This document shows, in pieces, positions 1-11,718 of a DNA stretch of 39,037 nt. Under the pieces are notes generated by a model that ran no database searches, had not been told where the DNA came from, and saw only the letters and a list, made by a program, of their open reading frames with translations. The stretch comes from Psilocybe azurescens (lineage: Eukaryota > Basidiomycota > Agaricomycetes > Agaricales > Agrocybaceae), in contig JAJIRX010000057.1 of assembly GCA_023853785.1 (NCBI GenBank), forward strand, positions 1-39,037, read 5' to 3'. How positions within the stretch are numbered: position 1 is the stretch's first letter; every line of letters starts with the position of its first letter. Made by a program: the position numbers and the translations under genes.

Positions 1-519
1 TTCTCATTATCGATGCAGGATGAACTCTGCGTCTTCGTCCAGCTTTCAGAACAGACGACAAGTGAATAGGCCCTTGTGCGTTTTGCGCTTCATGAATGTT
101 GCTTGAGGCTTTTGTTCTAACATCTAACATTTATAACAGAACGAACGAAGAGGGCCTAGTGCGCGCTCAGACCAACTTGCAGCAATGCGTTACCCCGGAA
201 TCTAGGTAATCTCACTTATTGGGTCGATGTTGAACACATTTCTCATTTTCTGTGTTTTCTAGTCCACATTTCTCACATATCCCCTGCTGAACATAGCAAT
301 TCTACTACACCGCGATACTTGTGGGTAGGCTATATACTCGTCTATACCCTGTACTGACTCTTAGGTGTAGTTTACCACCCTCCTCCAACGATTTTACCAC
401 CCCAAAGCAGAATTCGTAGGTTATTTCCCTGGATGCTATCTTTACACTCCATTAACATTCGAAATAGGTCAAAGGACGGAAGCTCTCGAAAGTCTAACTC
501 CTCTAACTCTAATACACAA
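1..519. other. upstream flank, no gene seen
   Basis: I see no supported coding region here. The reading frames that overlap it on the minus strand are antisense to the PHD gene and have no recognisable motif. The last part is probably the promoter and 5' leader of the PHD-finger gene. An in-frame ATG at 433 could extend that protein by 29 residues, but the one at 520 sits in the better start context. Confidence 0.5.
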
Positions 520-2834
520 ATGGCCACTCCTTCCTCGCCCCCCATGGAGCATCCCAGCCATTCATCCGCCCTTTCCTCACCTTTCATGGCCAAATTGTCG
601 ATTGGAGAAAAGATCTCCAAAGGGCATGCGCCGCTACCTAATACCTCTCTGCCTTCACAGGTTGATGATGTATTCTCCCCGCTCGCTCTGCTACACAGAC
701 GGCGACATCCACATCTTCCGTCCCTCTCATCCCACTCGTTACAGAAGTGGCACCGAATCCTACGGTCAGCGCCGGTGGGGAGATGGAAAGAATCCGACAG
801 TCGATGATGGCCGACCGATTGGCACATATCCAAGAAGCGGAAAAACACCGTCCCGAGTATCTCAAAGGTCAAAGCGAACCTTGTCTGAGGCGGATCCCCT
901 TTACCTTTTGGAAGATGAGAACACGTCTGAGCGTGTCTTACCTGTCGGCATCATGGAGAGCCCGCATAAAGGACGTCGCCTGAAGCTGTTCCAAGAAACG
1001 TCGGAGGAAAGCTTTGAAGAAAGTTTAATGGCTGGTGGTTATGGTCGATATGTACGCGCCAGTGGCATTTTACTTTTATGAATGTTTGTTGCTTACTTTC
1101 AATTCATAGCGTACAGCCGATTGGGTTCGACAGCCACAGCCAATATCGCTTCCTCCATCCGCCGTTGCTGGATCTTCGACGTCCATCGTGTCTCTCTTGG
1201 AAGAAGCCGAAGAGGCTCCTCCCTCCGAGAAAGAGTTGAAGAAACGCAAGCGTCTGGCTGCTTTTCGGGTTGAACCTACCCAGAGTAACTCTAAACTGTG
1301 CACCGTTGAGTTTGGAGGGCAAAGGTCGTGTGCTGATCGATAGACCCACCGAAGAACAGATCGCGCCTGGCAGTCCAGAACCGGCACCCAGCAAGAAGAA
1401 GGCGCCAAACCGAAGGAAGAAGAAAGTTAACGATGTAGTCGTGAACAAGAAATCTTATGGTGCCGATTTGCAGAATCAGACGGACAAGCCGAATTGGCCA
1501 GATAGTGAATTTCCGTGGAGGCTCCGAACGGAAGAGCGTTTGGAAATGGCGAAGGCTGAGGAAGAGGAGCGGCTGCATTGGATTGAGAGGTTTCTTGACC
1601 GCGATTCGGACGACGAGGATGAAGCGGAGTCGGGCGACGCAGCACATGCGCCTGATCTTGATTATGAGCATTTGTCAGATATGCCACATCCGGGACGGGG
1701 AAAGATGGTCCCTTTGATGGCGTATCCTCATCCTACTGGGAAGGACGACGTGATTAGGCGGGCCACTTATCCCAGCGACCCGGCTGATGCTCGAGCTGCG
1801 CTTTTGGCCAAGAGAAGCGTACGCGCGCTTGTGTACAGGCAACAAAGGCGGCAAAGAGAGCTGGACGACGAAGACGACGAAGAAGTTGTTTGCATCTGCA
1901 ATGGTAAGGACGATGGCAGGGAACTTGTTCAGTGCGACGCTTGTCAGACCTGGTACCATTTACAGTGCATTGGTATCAGGAATATTGCGGAATTGGGCAA
2001 GAGGAGGATCCTTGGTTCTGTCGCAGATGCGTCTCGAGAAGTCGATCTCCTTCCACAGAACCCGAGGTGTCGACGGGTGAACCGACTTTTGTGCCGACCG
2101 ATGAGGTGCACAGTTTTCGTCGGTCCTCGGATACGCCTTTTTTCAGCCAGGTCCGCATGATTCGCCCAACTGGGCGGCGATGAAAACACCCAGGACTCCG
2201 CCGAGAGAATATGGTGCGCATTCGTATGGTGCGCATTCGGATTCTCATAATACATGGCTGGAGTCGTCTCGGCCTGGTCCTTCGACGCCTCAGTACTCTG
2301 CGACGTCGGTGAGAATCTATAGCAGTCCGTATAACGGCTATATGAATTCTGACGATTCGCCGTTCGATCCGACGTCGACGCCTTCGAGGGAATCAAGTTC
2401 AATGCACCGTTTACGACGCCGAAGAACGTGTGGCCTGCTAGGGCCATTTTCCAGTCGCCTACTCGACCACAAGGGACGCGTGGGTCTGGATACGCTGCCA
2501 ACTATTCCAATTATAACAGAGCGGACGGCCCACACTCGATGTCCAATTCGACCAGAGAGGATTCTCATGGCGGGTCGCATCATCCCCACAACCAGGATTA
2601 CTACGGACGGCCTAATCATTATGATGAGTCGCCTGTGAGGAGGGGTGATCTGTATAAGAGTGAATTCAGTGCCACGGCGGACCCTTCATTCACCCCCTGC
2701 GGCAGGAACGGCGAGGTCGAGAGGCGGCGGTCCGTATGGGCCCGAGTCCTGGTGTGGCTTCGTACCTTGAAGAATCGCCTGTTATGCGCTCCTTGGGATC
2801 TCGTTTGCAGAAGGAGCCACCGGCACATACATAA
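520..2834 (+). CDS. PHD-finger (C4HC3 zinc finger) nuclear protein, frame interrupted
   Basis: PHD fingers read histone tail modifications, so this is probably a chromatin-associated regulator; no more specific family is assigned. The finger lies at 1891-2030: CIC, then CDAC, then WYHLQC, then WFCRRC, giving all eight zinc ligands. Upstream are a Ser/Pro-rich N terminus, a basic-acidic segment (RRLKLFQETSEESFEESL) and a run of acidic residues just before the finger. A 58 bp GT-AG intron fits 1052-1109. The C-terminal third is Ser/Pro/Tyr-rich, includes a short YGAHS duplication (about 2213-2240) and ends with a conserved-looking stretch (SYLEESPVMRSLGSRLQKE) stopping at 2834. The coding potential moves between frames at about 650-690, 865, 1315, 2000, 2140, 2390 and 2700, once inside the finger between the sixth and seventh ligands. 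Several breaks sit at homopolymers. Sequence error is favoured, but the number is high enough that a decaying gene is possible. Start chosen at 520 (AAATGG context). Confidence 0.8.
1052..1109 (+). other. intron in the PHD-finger gene
   Basis: GTACGC to CATAG, 58 bp. Removing it joins ...GGYGRY to RTADWVRQPQP... in a continuous frame. The size matches the other introns in the window. Confidence 0.65.
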
Positions 2835-3440
2835 ATATAAACATAAGCGCCCTGGATCTCTTGTCGTGCTGCTTTAGATCGTGGTCTGTTTCTTTTGTTT
2901 GTTTGTCTTTTCATCTTGTGATTTGAAAACTTATATTCTTTCTTTGTCTTTCAGAAACTTGAAGCTATACATATTGTACATAGTGTATTTATGACCGCGA
3001 CAAGGCGTTTTGTTATATTTTTTGTTGGATGATATGTCATATACAGTTCAATTGCGTCGATGATCGCGACCATTTAACATATGGATGCATTTTCTGATTT
3101 GTTTTAAGTACTCTACGTAGTCAATTTGTTTTTAGTATTGTCCTTTGTGCTATACATCAATTCAATTGTTCTTTTTACTGGGGATTCGGGAACTTGATTT
3201 ATTATTTGGGAGTAGTGGCTTGTGGAATGCTGCTAACTTCGTAGGTAGATGGAATATCTCCCAAGATTAACAATAAAGGCGCTTTTAATCTTCAGAATCG
3301 GTATGTCACCAATAAGTTCAACAGCACCAACCAATGCATGTTCCCGGATGAGACAAAAAACATATTTGGTTTTCAGCAGGTGGTTGCAGACACTCTCCTG
3401 GCAATGCTGACCACAACTTAATTTACTAGCTCCTTAGTTT
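2835..3440. other. 3' flank between PHD gene and WD40 relic, no gene seen
   Basis: T-rich, A/T-biased sequence following the PHD gene, with no reading frame or RNA gene that I can support. It probably holds the 3' UTR and terminator of the PHD gene. Confidence 0.5.
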
Positions 3441-4874
3441 TGCATCCCACAACCAGACTGTCCGACAAAATGCTCGCCACCTGAAGAAAAGGCAACAGAC
3501 ACAACTGGATTCTCATGGCCTCTCGGTGGTGCTAGAAAGAGACGAGACATGTCATTGCATACACAGATGGTTGCGTCATCCGAATCTGACACAATACAAT
3601 TGCCAACTAGCAAGAACGCAACAGATCTGACCCAGTCTTAATGTCTTTTGAGAAATAAATCCTTTATCTCTCTGTCAGTGTCCCACAACTGGAGGAGTCT
3701 GTTGTGAGACCCTGACACATGTGCTTGCCATCTGGTGAAAACATAATAGAGGGGGCTGAATCTCTACGTCCCCCAAGAAGGGTGTCACCAGTGCGCCTGT
3801 CGCAGCATCCCATAACCGCATGATCCTGTCTTCTAATTCTGACACAAATGTGTCTGGTGAGAATGCAAAGAGTTGACCCAATCTGCATGACCTTTGAGAG
3901 GCGGTTGTACCAGCTCCCTTATCTCGGCAACCCACAACCAGATTGTCTTGTCATCTGAACCTGATAGAATGTACTTGCCATCTGGCGAGAATGCAACAGA
4001 CCTAACCCCATCTGCATGCTCTTGAAGAGGTGGTCACACAAGCTCCCCAGTTTCAATATCCCACAACCGAATGGTCTTGTCTCGTGAGCATAAGGGATAA
4101 TGTTTAGGTCAGAATTTTCGGCCGTATTATCTGCGTTAAAACAAGCAGGACAGTTACGGTTTAAAACACAATACCTAAGCCTTTTATATCTTTTCAAACA
4201 CGATGTACGACCACCACTGTATCAGCCGCAGCATTGTTGCAGAACCCTTCTATAAGGCTATCGAAGACACTGTTGTAGTTCTTCACGCGCTCGTCAGTTT
4301 AAGAGAAAAATTCTTGAGCAACCTCGTCTCTAGAACGAAAAAGAAAAGTTAGTCGACATCAATTCCTCAATGGAAAGGCAACTTACTAAATTTCTCATTC
4401 TGCGAATGAATATGAACACTTCAGAGTTTGATGACATATGTGCTCGACGATGGACTTCATCGACGTGATAATTTTGGCCTTATTGGTATAGACGGTATTC
4501 ATCTTGAGAACAGAGAGGCAACAGAGAATCTTTGGTTGACGATGGCAGGGAATAGATTAAATTGCGTTTATAGGAAAATATTTGATACGGACCTTGGAAG
4601 CAAAAGAGAGAACAGTCCATGCTGCTTGTACTTACGGGTGGATCTAGGCATGGCATTTACAGGAGTCGCCCCTACTGTATAAATATCATACCATGGCGAT
4701 CTTGTCCACGACGGAATTGAAATCAAACAGCTTTTTTAGGAACGAGGACATGGAATCAACGAGGTCGATCGGATTACCCGCCGTGCTGATTGCCGCTGCC
4801 CCACCCTCGACAGACGCAGAGATGCCCCTCATTTCAGAAATGCCCATACTTGCATTATTGCGGGCAGTGTCCAC
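3441..4874 (-). pseudogene. decayed NLR-like gene: N-terminal helical region plus WD40 repeats, NACHT domain missing
   Basis: On the minus strand, 3441-4135 contains degenerate WD40 units. The clearest reads AFSPDGKYILSGSDDKTIW, preceded by RLWD.ETGELV and GHADGVRSV; at least four units are traceable, but stops and frame changes break them. Further upstream, 4195-4330 carries a segment of the TDERVKNYNSVFDSLIEG type, and 4686-4874 carries SSFLKKLFDFNSVVDKIA. These resemble the helical N-terminal region that precedes NACHT in basidiomycete NACHT-WD40 (NWD) proteins, which act in non-self recognition and regulated cell death. Only about 60 bp separates the N-terminal remnant from the WD40 part, so the roughly 200-residue NTPase domain is absent. 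A TAA at 4299-4301 replaces what family logic suggests is CAA. The damage is too extensive for sequence error alone. The N-terminal assignment is less certain than the WD40 part. Confidence 0.72.
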
Positions 4875-4929
4875 GGTTGCAGAGTCTACGACCTTGGGCT
4901 GGGCAATAAGTGTTCCTGGTTTGAGGCGA

Positions 4930-6060
4930 GAGTAAGTTAAGTTAGAAACTCAAATTATGTCAAAACAAACTTTGGGAGGGTTGGCTTGAAGTTCTGCAAT
5001 CTGTCCTCCAATCATTTCCGAGTTAGAGGGATGCTTGAGAGTACGTGAATCGGCTATCAAGCATTATCGACTACAGACTCACCTCGATTATATCAGCTGT
5101 TGACGGAATTTCATCCTGAGGAGCATTTACAACGATGGCAGGCGAGGGAGCTGAGGACTGCGAAAGCTGGACATGATCCTTCCTTCAGACATCGCATTTT
5201 CTGGCGAGACGACGACAGGTTGGTTTATTGATCCTCGAAGCCTTCTTTCTTGTGAACGGGCATTCATTCTGTCCCTTCCATCCGGGTTTCGATCGAGGTG
5301 TTGGTGTCTGAGAGCGCTGCAAGACCGACATGAATACAGATGCAGGGCGACGGAATCTAAGTATACCCTATGTTCTAACTCTGATTGTTCTGACGGGATA
5401 CTGATTTGAGACTCTGAGTGATTCTTCCTCCCTCCACAAAAGAAATGTAGATGCGGGGGACCAGTTCCGCTCATCATGAGTTGTAAACTTGAAGGCTATC
5501 AGTGTGTTCGAGCGCGGATGTCGATATCGAGGGTAGCAGTATCCTTCGTTCTGCACCGTCGACATTTCCGCCAAATGAAATCAGGGAGGCATGCCTTAAC
5601 CGCATGCCCAAGAACCGTCTTTGGGATACTAGGTTGGCTCAGTCCGGCCGCCAGGCCAAGGAATCTAAATTCGCTGGTTCAAGCTGCGTCTGGTTAGCCT
5701 ATAGTTCATACATCTGCCTTTGTGTTGTAGATAGAGTGTATGCAATGAGAAGTGGTAGAGGTAGAAACATAGAAAGGTGGCTGTGACCCAAAGTGATTAC
5801 TGGCCAGTTTACGCGCAAAGCTTTGACCTGAACCACCGCCAGTCTCATTCCAGATTTTAGTAAACACAAAGACGCGACGTGCACTGACATAACTTGCTCT
5901 CATATTAATGAAGCTTTCGATTGCTTCGTGACCGTCGACTTCAAAGCTGATTCGACTCCCACGATTTAAATTTGTTTCGTCTGAAAACCTCCTCAGGGGC
6001 AACCTGAGCGGTACTTACTTGTTCGATGTCGTCTCCGCCAGTGGATTCTCATCGTCTGAG
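4930..6060 (-). other. possible 5' exons of the decayed NLR-like gene
   Basis: Short minus-strand frames that look protein-coding but match nothing I can name. One (5706-6002) includes GHEAIESFINMRASYVSARR; another (5368-5574) lies next to a stretch reading VDGAERRILLPSIST in an adjacent frame. Their orientation and position, directly upstream of the NLR-like N-terminal remnant, suggest the 5' part of the same broken gene. They could equally be an independent relic. No start codon or clean splice chain could be fixed. Confidence 0.3.
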
Positions 6061-6315
6061 GCTTTTGCTGGTAGGTCGGTTTTACTTTCTGCTACAGAGG
6101 GCAATTCGAGATTGATAACTCCTAGGCATTAGCAGTTCTGAGATGCAAACCAGTCAATATGACTTGTTTCGGTGAGGCCAAAGACTATCTGTTCAGGATC
6201 CTTTCTATGACCATGTAACGAACGGCTTTGGAACATAGCCTATATCCATAGTTTGAGATCATCGTTTCCGGCTGGTCGGTCTCTCAACAGCGGCGAAGAT
6301 GGCAATGGCAATGAA

Positions 6316-8431
6316 ATGCAATGGAAGGAACATGCGTCTAAATTGGAGAAGGAGTGTGAGGCGTTGAAGCAGACGCTGGAGGCAATGGAAATCCGTATGG
6401 GTCTCTGGGACTCTTGCTTTTGTGTTTCTTATTTAATTTTTGCTTCTCACTTTTAGAAACCTTCCTGACTAATAATCAGGCTAATGGTGCACGGGAAGCA
6501 ACACCACAGACGACGCAGACGCCTAGCAGTGCACCAAAAATAAGAAGAAAGGAAAACAGAAGCAGCTAGTAGTGCCGACGCCAGAGGAAACTCTTCGTTC
6601 GCTTGACCTGTCATTTGATTTAAAGACCCTGCTTGAGAACCTCGAAGGTGGTGAGTCGTTAGTGTCTTCTCGTGAATTTCCTCTAGCTTCATTGCGGTCA
6701 ATATTTGGAGAAGGCGAAGCTAATAGGAAATCGGCCAATGGCGTAAGACTGTTTGAAATCCTCGATACTTTCTTTGCCTTGTCAGCACTGCATGGTCGGC
6801 TTGATTTTCCGGAGAAGGGGTTCATAGCAGCTACTCGTCGTGCCATTGACGCTGTTTCTATCTCTTTGGATTGTACTATCAAGAAGGATATGAGCAATGA
6901 ACGTATCCAGACGCTAGACACTCTGCTACGCTCTGTCATCGAGATGTCTCTACCACTGATAGCGGTCGCTTCGCAGGCGTCCTACCAGACTATGGCTTCG
7001 GTTTCTGGCAGTGCCGACTGTATAAACCCTTTAGCTGCATTTCTGAACCAACTATCGACGACGATTCTGGTGCCTATTCTTCATTCGTTCTTCTTGCTGT
7101 CCGAACGAGTTCTAGCGCATCTACTACCAGCGAAAGAGCGCGATGGATCTCGCTCGAAAACTAGCGCCGACACCAAGCGTACGGCCCAGGGAGGCTCAAA
7201 CCATGTCGATGGGCGTCCGGCGTTATTGGCCTTCTTTCACAGCGCGCTTGGTGTGGCAAGCACGACGCTATCCTCGTTAGCGCAAGCCCAGTTTGCGTCT
7301 ACTGCTGGGTCCAAGCAAGCTGCAAGCGCGAGCACGAAGACTAGGGAGGAGGCTAGGACTCGGATAGATCTTGCCAAAAATAATCTGGTACAACTGTCCC
7401 TTATGCATCATTCGTTGATGTTGGAGGCGATTCGGCTTTTAGACCGTATGTTCTTTGAGGACATGCCGAAGACGAAGGCGGATTCTGATGCTCACACTTC
7501 ACGAAGCAGTCGGGTACTGCGTCTTGTTATCAAAGATACTGTGTGGTATCTTTGCAGCATCATACATGCTGTCATCAACGCTGAAATCGATGTTGCACGC
7601 CTTTTAGAATCAGACGACTTCGGAGCTCGATCTACAGAAAATCCACTTTCTGATTCTTCTGGAGACTTGGCTATATCTCGGCTGGGTGTGCTGAAGAAGA
7701 TGGTCTTGGATAATTTTATGGGACTTGTTACGCTCCAGGATAAGGCTCTGACTGGGCGTTTGGAGATGACTTCAGATATGCATTCGGCGACTGAACATCG
7801 GGACGTATTTGGAGGTGGAAGTGGTGAATGTATTGATAACAAGTTGCACGGTGCCCCGCTAGATAAGGATCAGATTCAGGGTGGGGGTGCTCCTGGCACT
7901 GGCAACATGCAAGACTTTGGATCTAGGATATCGTCATCGGCATATCTGGGGAATGATCGAGCATTTGGACGACAGCGAAATGGTGTGGGTAATGCTGCTG
8001 GCTCGGGGACAGATACAAGCCCGGTAGCTCGAACACACGTCTTGCTCGATGACATGGAACGCAGGATGATTTTACGGGTCGTGGAGAGTTATTTTAACAT
8101 AAGTTGATGCTTTTTCTTTTCTCTTTCGTGTATTCAGCGAACTCTTCGCAATGTCATGTCAAACTTCAGGAAGGTATGTATAAATTACTTCGTTCTATGC
8201 TGATCTGGTCTTTAAACATTAATGATTTCAGCCATATTTGGCTTGGAGGCGTCATTTAGACGGCGCGGCGGCACTAAGATATGTTTCTTGGCAGGTGTCA
8301 CTGTGGACGTAATTGGTTATAACTTGAGAAAAGCTAAGACGATCGCCCGCCAATTACATACATCAAAAAGAAAAAACGTGGATGAGACTGGGCGGCGGGC
8401 AAGCTTAAAGTTAAGGGCTTATGTAGGTTAA
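6316..8431 (+). CDS. uncharacterised fungal protein with N-terminal coiled coil
   Basis: I do not recognise this gene. The start at 6316 gives MQWKEHASKLEKECEALKQT, a likely coiled coil, but an upstream exon is possible (a splice-acceptor-like CCATAG ends at 6250). Intron 1 (GTATGG...TTTTAG, 6395-6456) joins well. A Lys/Gln-rich linker follows, and the frame then changes at an A5 run (6536-6540), where one extra A restores it. The main body (6572-8102) is over 500 residues, mostly helical in character, with Leu-rich segments (LNQLSTTILVPILHSFFLLS) and a Gly-rich disordered tail. It has no signal peptide and no catalytic motif that I can see. Two more introns are proposed (8103-8137, unusually short at 35 bp, and 8174-8231), leading to a basic C terminus stopping at 8431. 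The long uninterrupted body argues for a real gene; the 3' end is the weakest part of the model. Confidence 0.65.
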
Positions 8432-11400
8432 AGACTTAGATTGTCGTTTACACTAGTCGGGAGTGCTAAGATCCCTGAATTTGTTATGCATGCAATTTCA
8501 ACTTTTTGAGAGAGAGGGCGAGGACAGAAAGGCACCAGCGCAATTCGAGGGTTGGAACTTAATGTCACTGTGTCACTGGACGGGCCTAAACTCCTCTTGA
8601 ACTGTACCATATATGCTTCTGAGTATGGACATATGAGCGAAGATGCTTATTAGATCCAGCTGTTGTCCTGGCAAACTATGGGTGTCGCCATTTGTTTTCG
8701 AGTCTTTGTGGGTTACTGAGTTGATAACTGTTGATAATTGGAGAATGTGGGCTTCAATATGCTATCTGCTGGAGCACATTGCGTTGTCGCACTAAGAAAG
8801 AAGTACGATAAGGGTTGCCATTGGAGCTTTGGGGTGGGTGGAAACACCACTTACACGTAGGACCCAATGGCTCGAAAGGTGTTGTAAAGGCCTACAAGGC
8901 TACATTACCGTAAGTAGTCTAGCGCCGTCTTTTACAGCGCCAGTCGGGGATAGCTTGGACAATTCCAATTTCCTCGACCCACAAGGAGACTCCAATATCC
9001 GCCAACCTCCGCCAATTTGGTCGATCCTTTTTTTCGACGACACGCGTCCGTCCACAGGTACGTAAAACCACATGAAATTGGGGCAACGTCAGTGTGCTTA
9101 CAATCTGCTCGCAGTGTGGCTCTTTCCTTCGATGTATGATATTGGATAATATTATGTTGGTGCAAATTTGCAATTAGGGGCCAACTTTTTGGGGAGGCGG
9201 GTGTGCTGGTGTGGCTCAAGCCTCAAGCTAATGAGGACGAGTATGTAAGCAAAAAGCCATTGGGCGGGGGCAAAATGCAGGAAGTGGAATTGGAAATTAG
9301 GATAAAATGGGCTCAGTTTAGCTGAGAGTTGCTGACATGAAGGGTGTGCTTAAATAAAGCTTTCGTAGGCTTGTGCGTCCGTGACGCGCGCCCCTCCGGG
9401 CGATGTCGCATGCGTCCATCGGCGTCCATTCTCCCCAGCTCAAAGCACAAGCCCGTTGATACAGATGCACAGGGACAGGGCGGTGCCGCACAACGCACAG
9501 CGGGGAGACTCGGGCAAAGATCGGGCGTGGGGATGGAACGGTATGATTTCTAAGTCTTTGGTGGTCGACGGTTGTGCCGGTAGAGCCGGGCGGTCAGTAA
9601 GGCGTATCTTTACTGTGCAGTCACTTATTGGCGGCTTCAATGCAGAACCTAGACCTCAATAGAATAGAAACCGAGCGGATTCCGGGACGGAGGGCGTGCA
9701 GCATGTACTCGAGTAGAGACTAGTTGGACGGGTGTATGTAAAGAGATGACAGAAAATGACGCGGTGGCTTGAGTGTGGGTATTTTGCCTGTGGAACGAGG
9801 CTCGAGAATCCAGGCTGGAAGGAGCCCTTCTTCCCCTGTGCATTCTGGTTTGGGTAGTATGTGTGGAATGAAAATGCGTACGTGTACCCACAAGTGTCCA
9901 CTGCAGCGTGAATAGCATCAGAATGGAGCGGGAGCATGGATTGAGGCCGGGTGGAGGAGAATGGTTTGGGGAGATCGATAATGGACGAGCCGTCGCAGGC
10001 GGATAAAATCAAGGCGGATATGTTTTTTTCATTACTTCTTTCTTCCACTTCTTTTTCATTTACGGTTTAGTGTGGTTTTTTTTTCTCAGTGAAGCTGTGC
10101 GATCACTGTGATCTTTTGCCGGATTTACTAAATTTACGGCGTGCGCGCGTTGTGGATGACATGAAATTTGTTACACTATTAGTATTTAGTGGACATGCGC
10201 TGGGTCTTCGAAGCGCGTTGCCGGCAGCATGTTCGATGATCCAGGCGATAGGGATGGAATGCGTTGAGAATAGACTGGCGAACGATGACAAGTACATTTT
10301 GCGAGGGCGGGCACGATGTGAGTTTGCTCTTGAATATACTTATGGTTGCGTTGCATGATGGATTATCACGGTTCAATTTAGAGTAACGTAGTGATGTATG
10401 TACCTCAGTTACTGGACTGCGTCATACCATATGCTGAAGCTATCTCCATGCCCCTCGTCTCCGTGCATGGCCTAGGAGATAGATAAGTACACGTAGAACT
10501 CAGCAAAGGGTAACATGGACATTGCTGCATGCCTGAGGAAAAAGAAAGAGGAGATTGCTAAAAAGGAAGGGACGATTTTTGCTCTTAGGCCTTTAGGATA
10601 TATACCAAGGCACGACGTTCTCAGAGCTCTCTGTTTGCCCACGCCAAAGGGTGCGGGGATGCGCAGTGGATTCGGATTTGGGCCAGTTTCGGTATGCACG
10701 ATGCCGTATAAGCAGACAAACAGGGACGTATCGTCCGGTGATGGGATCCAAGTTGGTTTAGCGCTTTCTATGTACGTTATTAGTATCTGATTTCCGAGAG
10801 GTGTTCAGGGATTGCCGTCGGTGGGGGTGTGGATGTTTGGTTAGTTGATACCAGGACAACGACCCTTAATATGTTAGCACGTATTTGGACGATGGCCGGC
10901 AATAGAATTGGGGGCGTTAATGTCGAGTAGTTATGCTCCGCTGGGGTGGCCATGCCGCCATACGGTCCAAGCTCGCTTCGGGTATCGGAACGAGTTGGAA
11001 GCACACGGTAGAGGCTTAGGTTTTGGTTGGGGTGGGCGTTGGCTGAATTATATGAACGGACTAGAAGATAACGAGGGCATTGTGATTACTTTGGCAAGAC
11101 GTTTTAATTACATTAGAGTGGTGGATAAGTTGTAGACTAAAAAGACGTGTGTATCTCTGAAGGCTGGCGGTAATTACATGGTGGTGAGAGGGTTGAGTGG
11201 GTGGACGACGTGGGCGTTAAGCTTAGGTGCTGTACCTGGCTGATTAAGGCGGTTACAACGGTGGCGCACACGTGATGTTTATTAATGGTTGATGTGGGAT
11301 TTGTATTGGCTATTTGGCAGAGGCGCAGTGTGATTGGAGGAGGAGAGGACTCGGGGAGGATGTCGGGCTTGGATATTGCGGATGCAATGTACAGGAAAAA

Positions 11401-11718
11401 GGTTGAGGTGGAAATGAGACGATATGAAATAGACAAAAGACGGAGGTGGCAAGTATATCTACGGGAGAGTGAATGCAAAGCAGAGACAGGCTGTTCGTGA
11501 TTGAGGAATTTACCCGGATTTACAGATAAAGAAATAATATTTGTCCGCGGCGTGAAAATATCGGAGAGTGTGACATGTGTGATGTGTGACAGGGAGATGC
11601 CGCTGATTCTTCCGATGAAACATCGATCTGGGATAGATCTGAGATGGGCCAGGAAAGGAAATGAGGTGATATGGTACTTAACCAACCATGGACTCTCGCC
11701 TGTTTTCCCAATCTCACC
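8432..11718. other. 3.3 kb gene-poor stretch
   Basis: No supported gene. Frames of 60-130 codons occur on both strands but overlap each other and show no motif, splice chain or recognisable family. No tRNA, rRNA or clear inverted terminal repeat was found by eye. A non-coding transcript or an eroded transposon cannot be excluded. The last few hundred bases presumably carry the FYVE gene promoter. Confidence 0.5.

Noticed and set aside
433..519. Upstream ATG of the PHD gene at 433
   Set aside because: It is in frame, but in a weaker context than the ATG at 520 and adds 29 Ser/Asn-rich residues with no sign of conservation.
8932..10800. Numerous 60-130 codon frames on both strands
   Set aside because: They overlap each other in all frames, with no motif, no consistent exon chain and no family resemblance.
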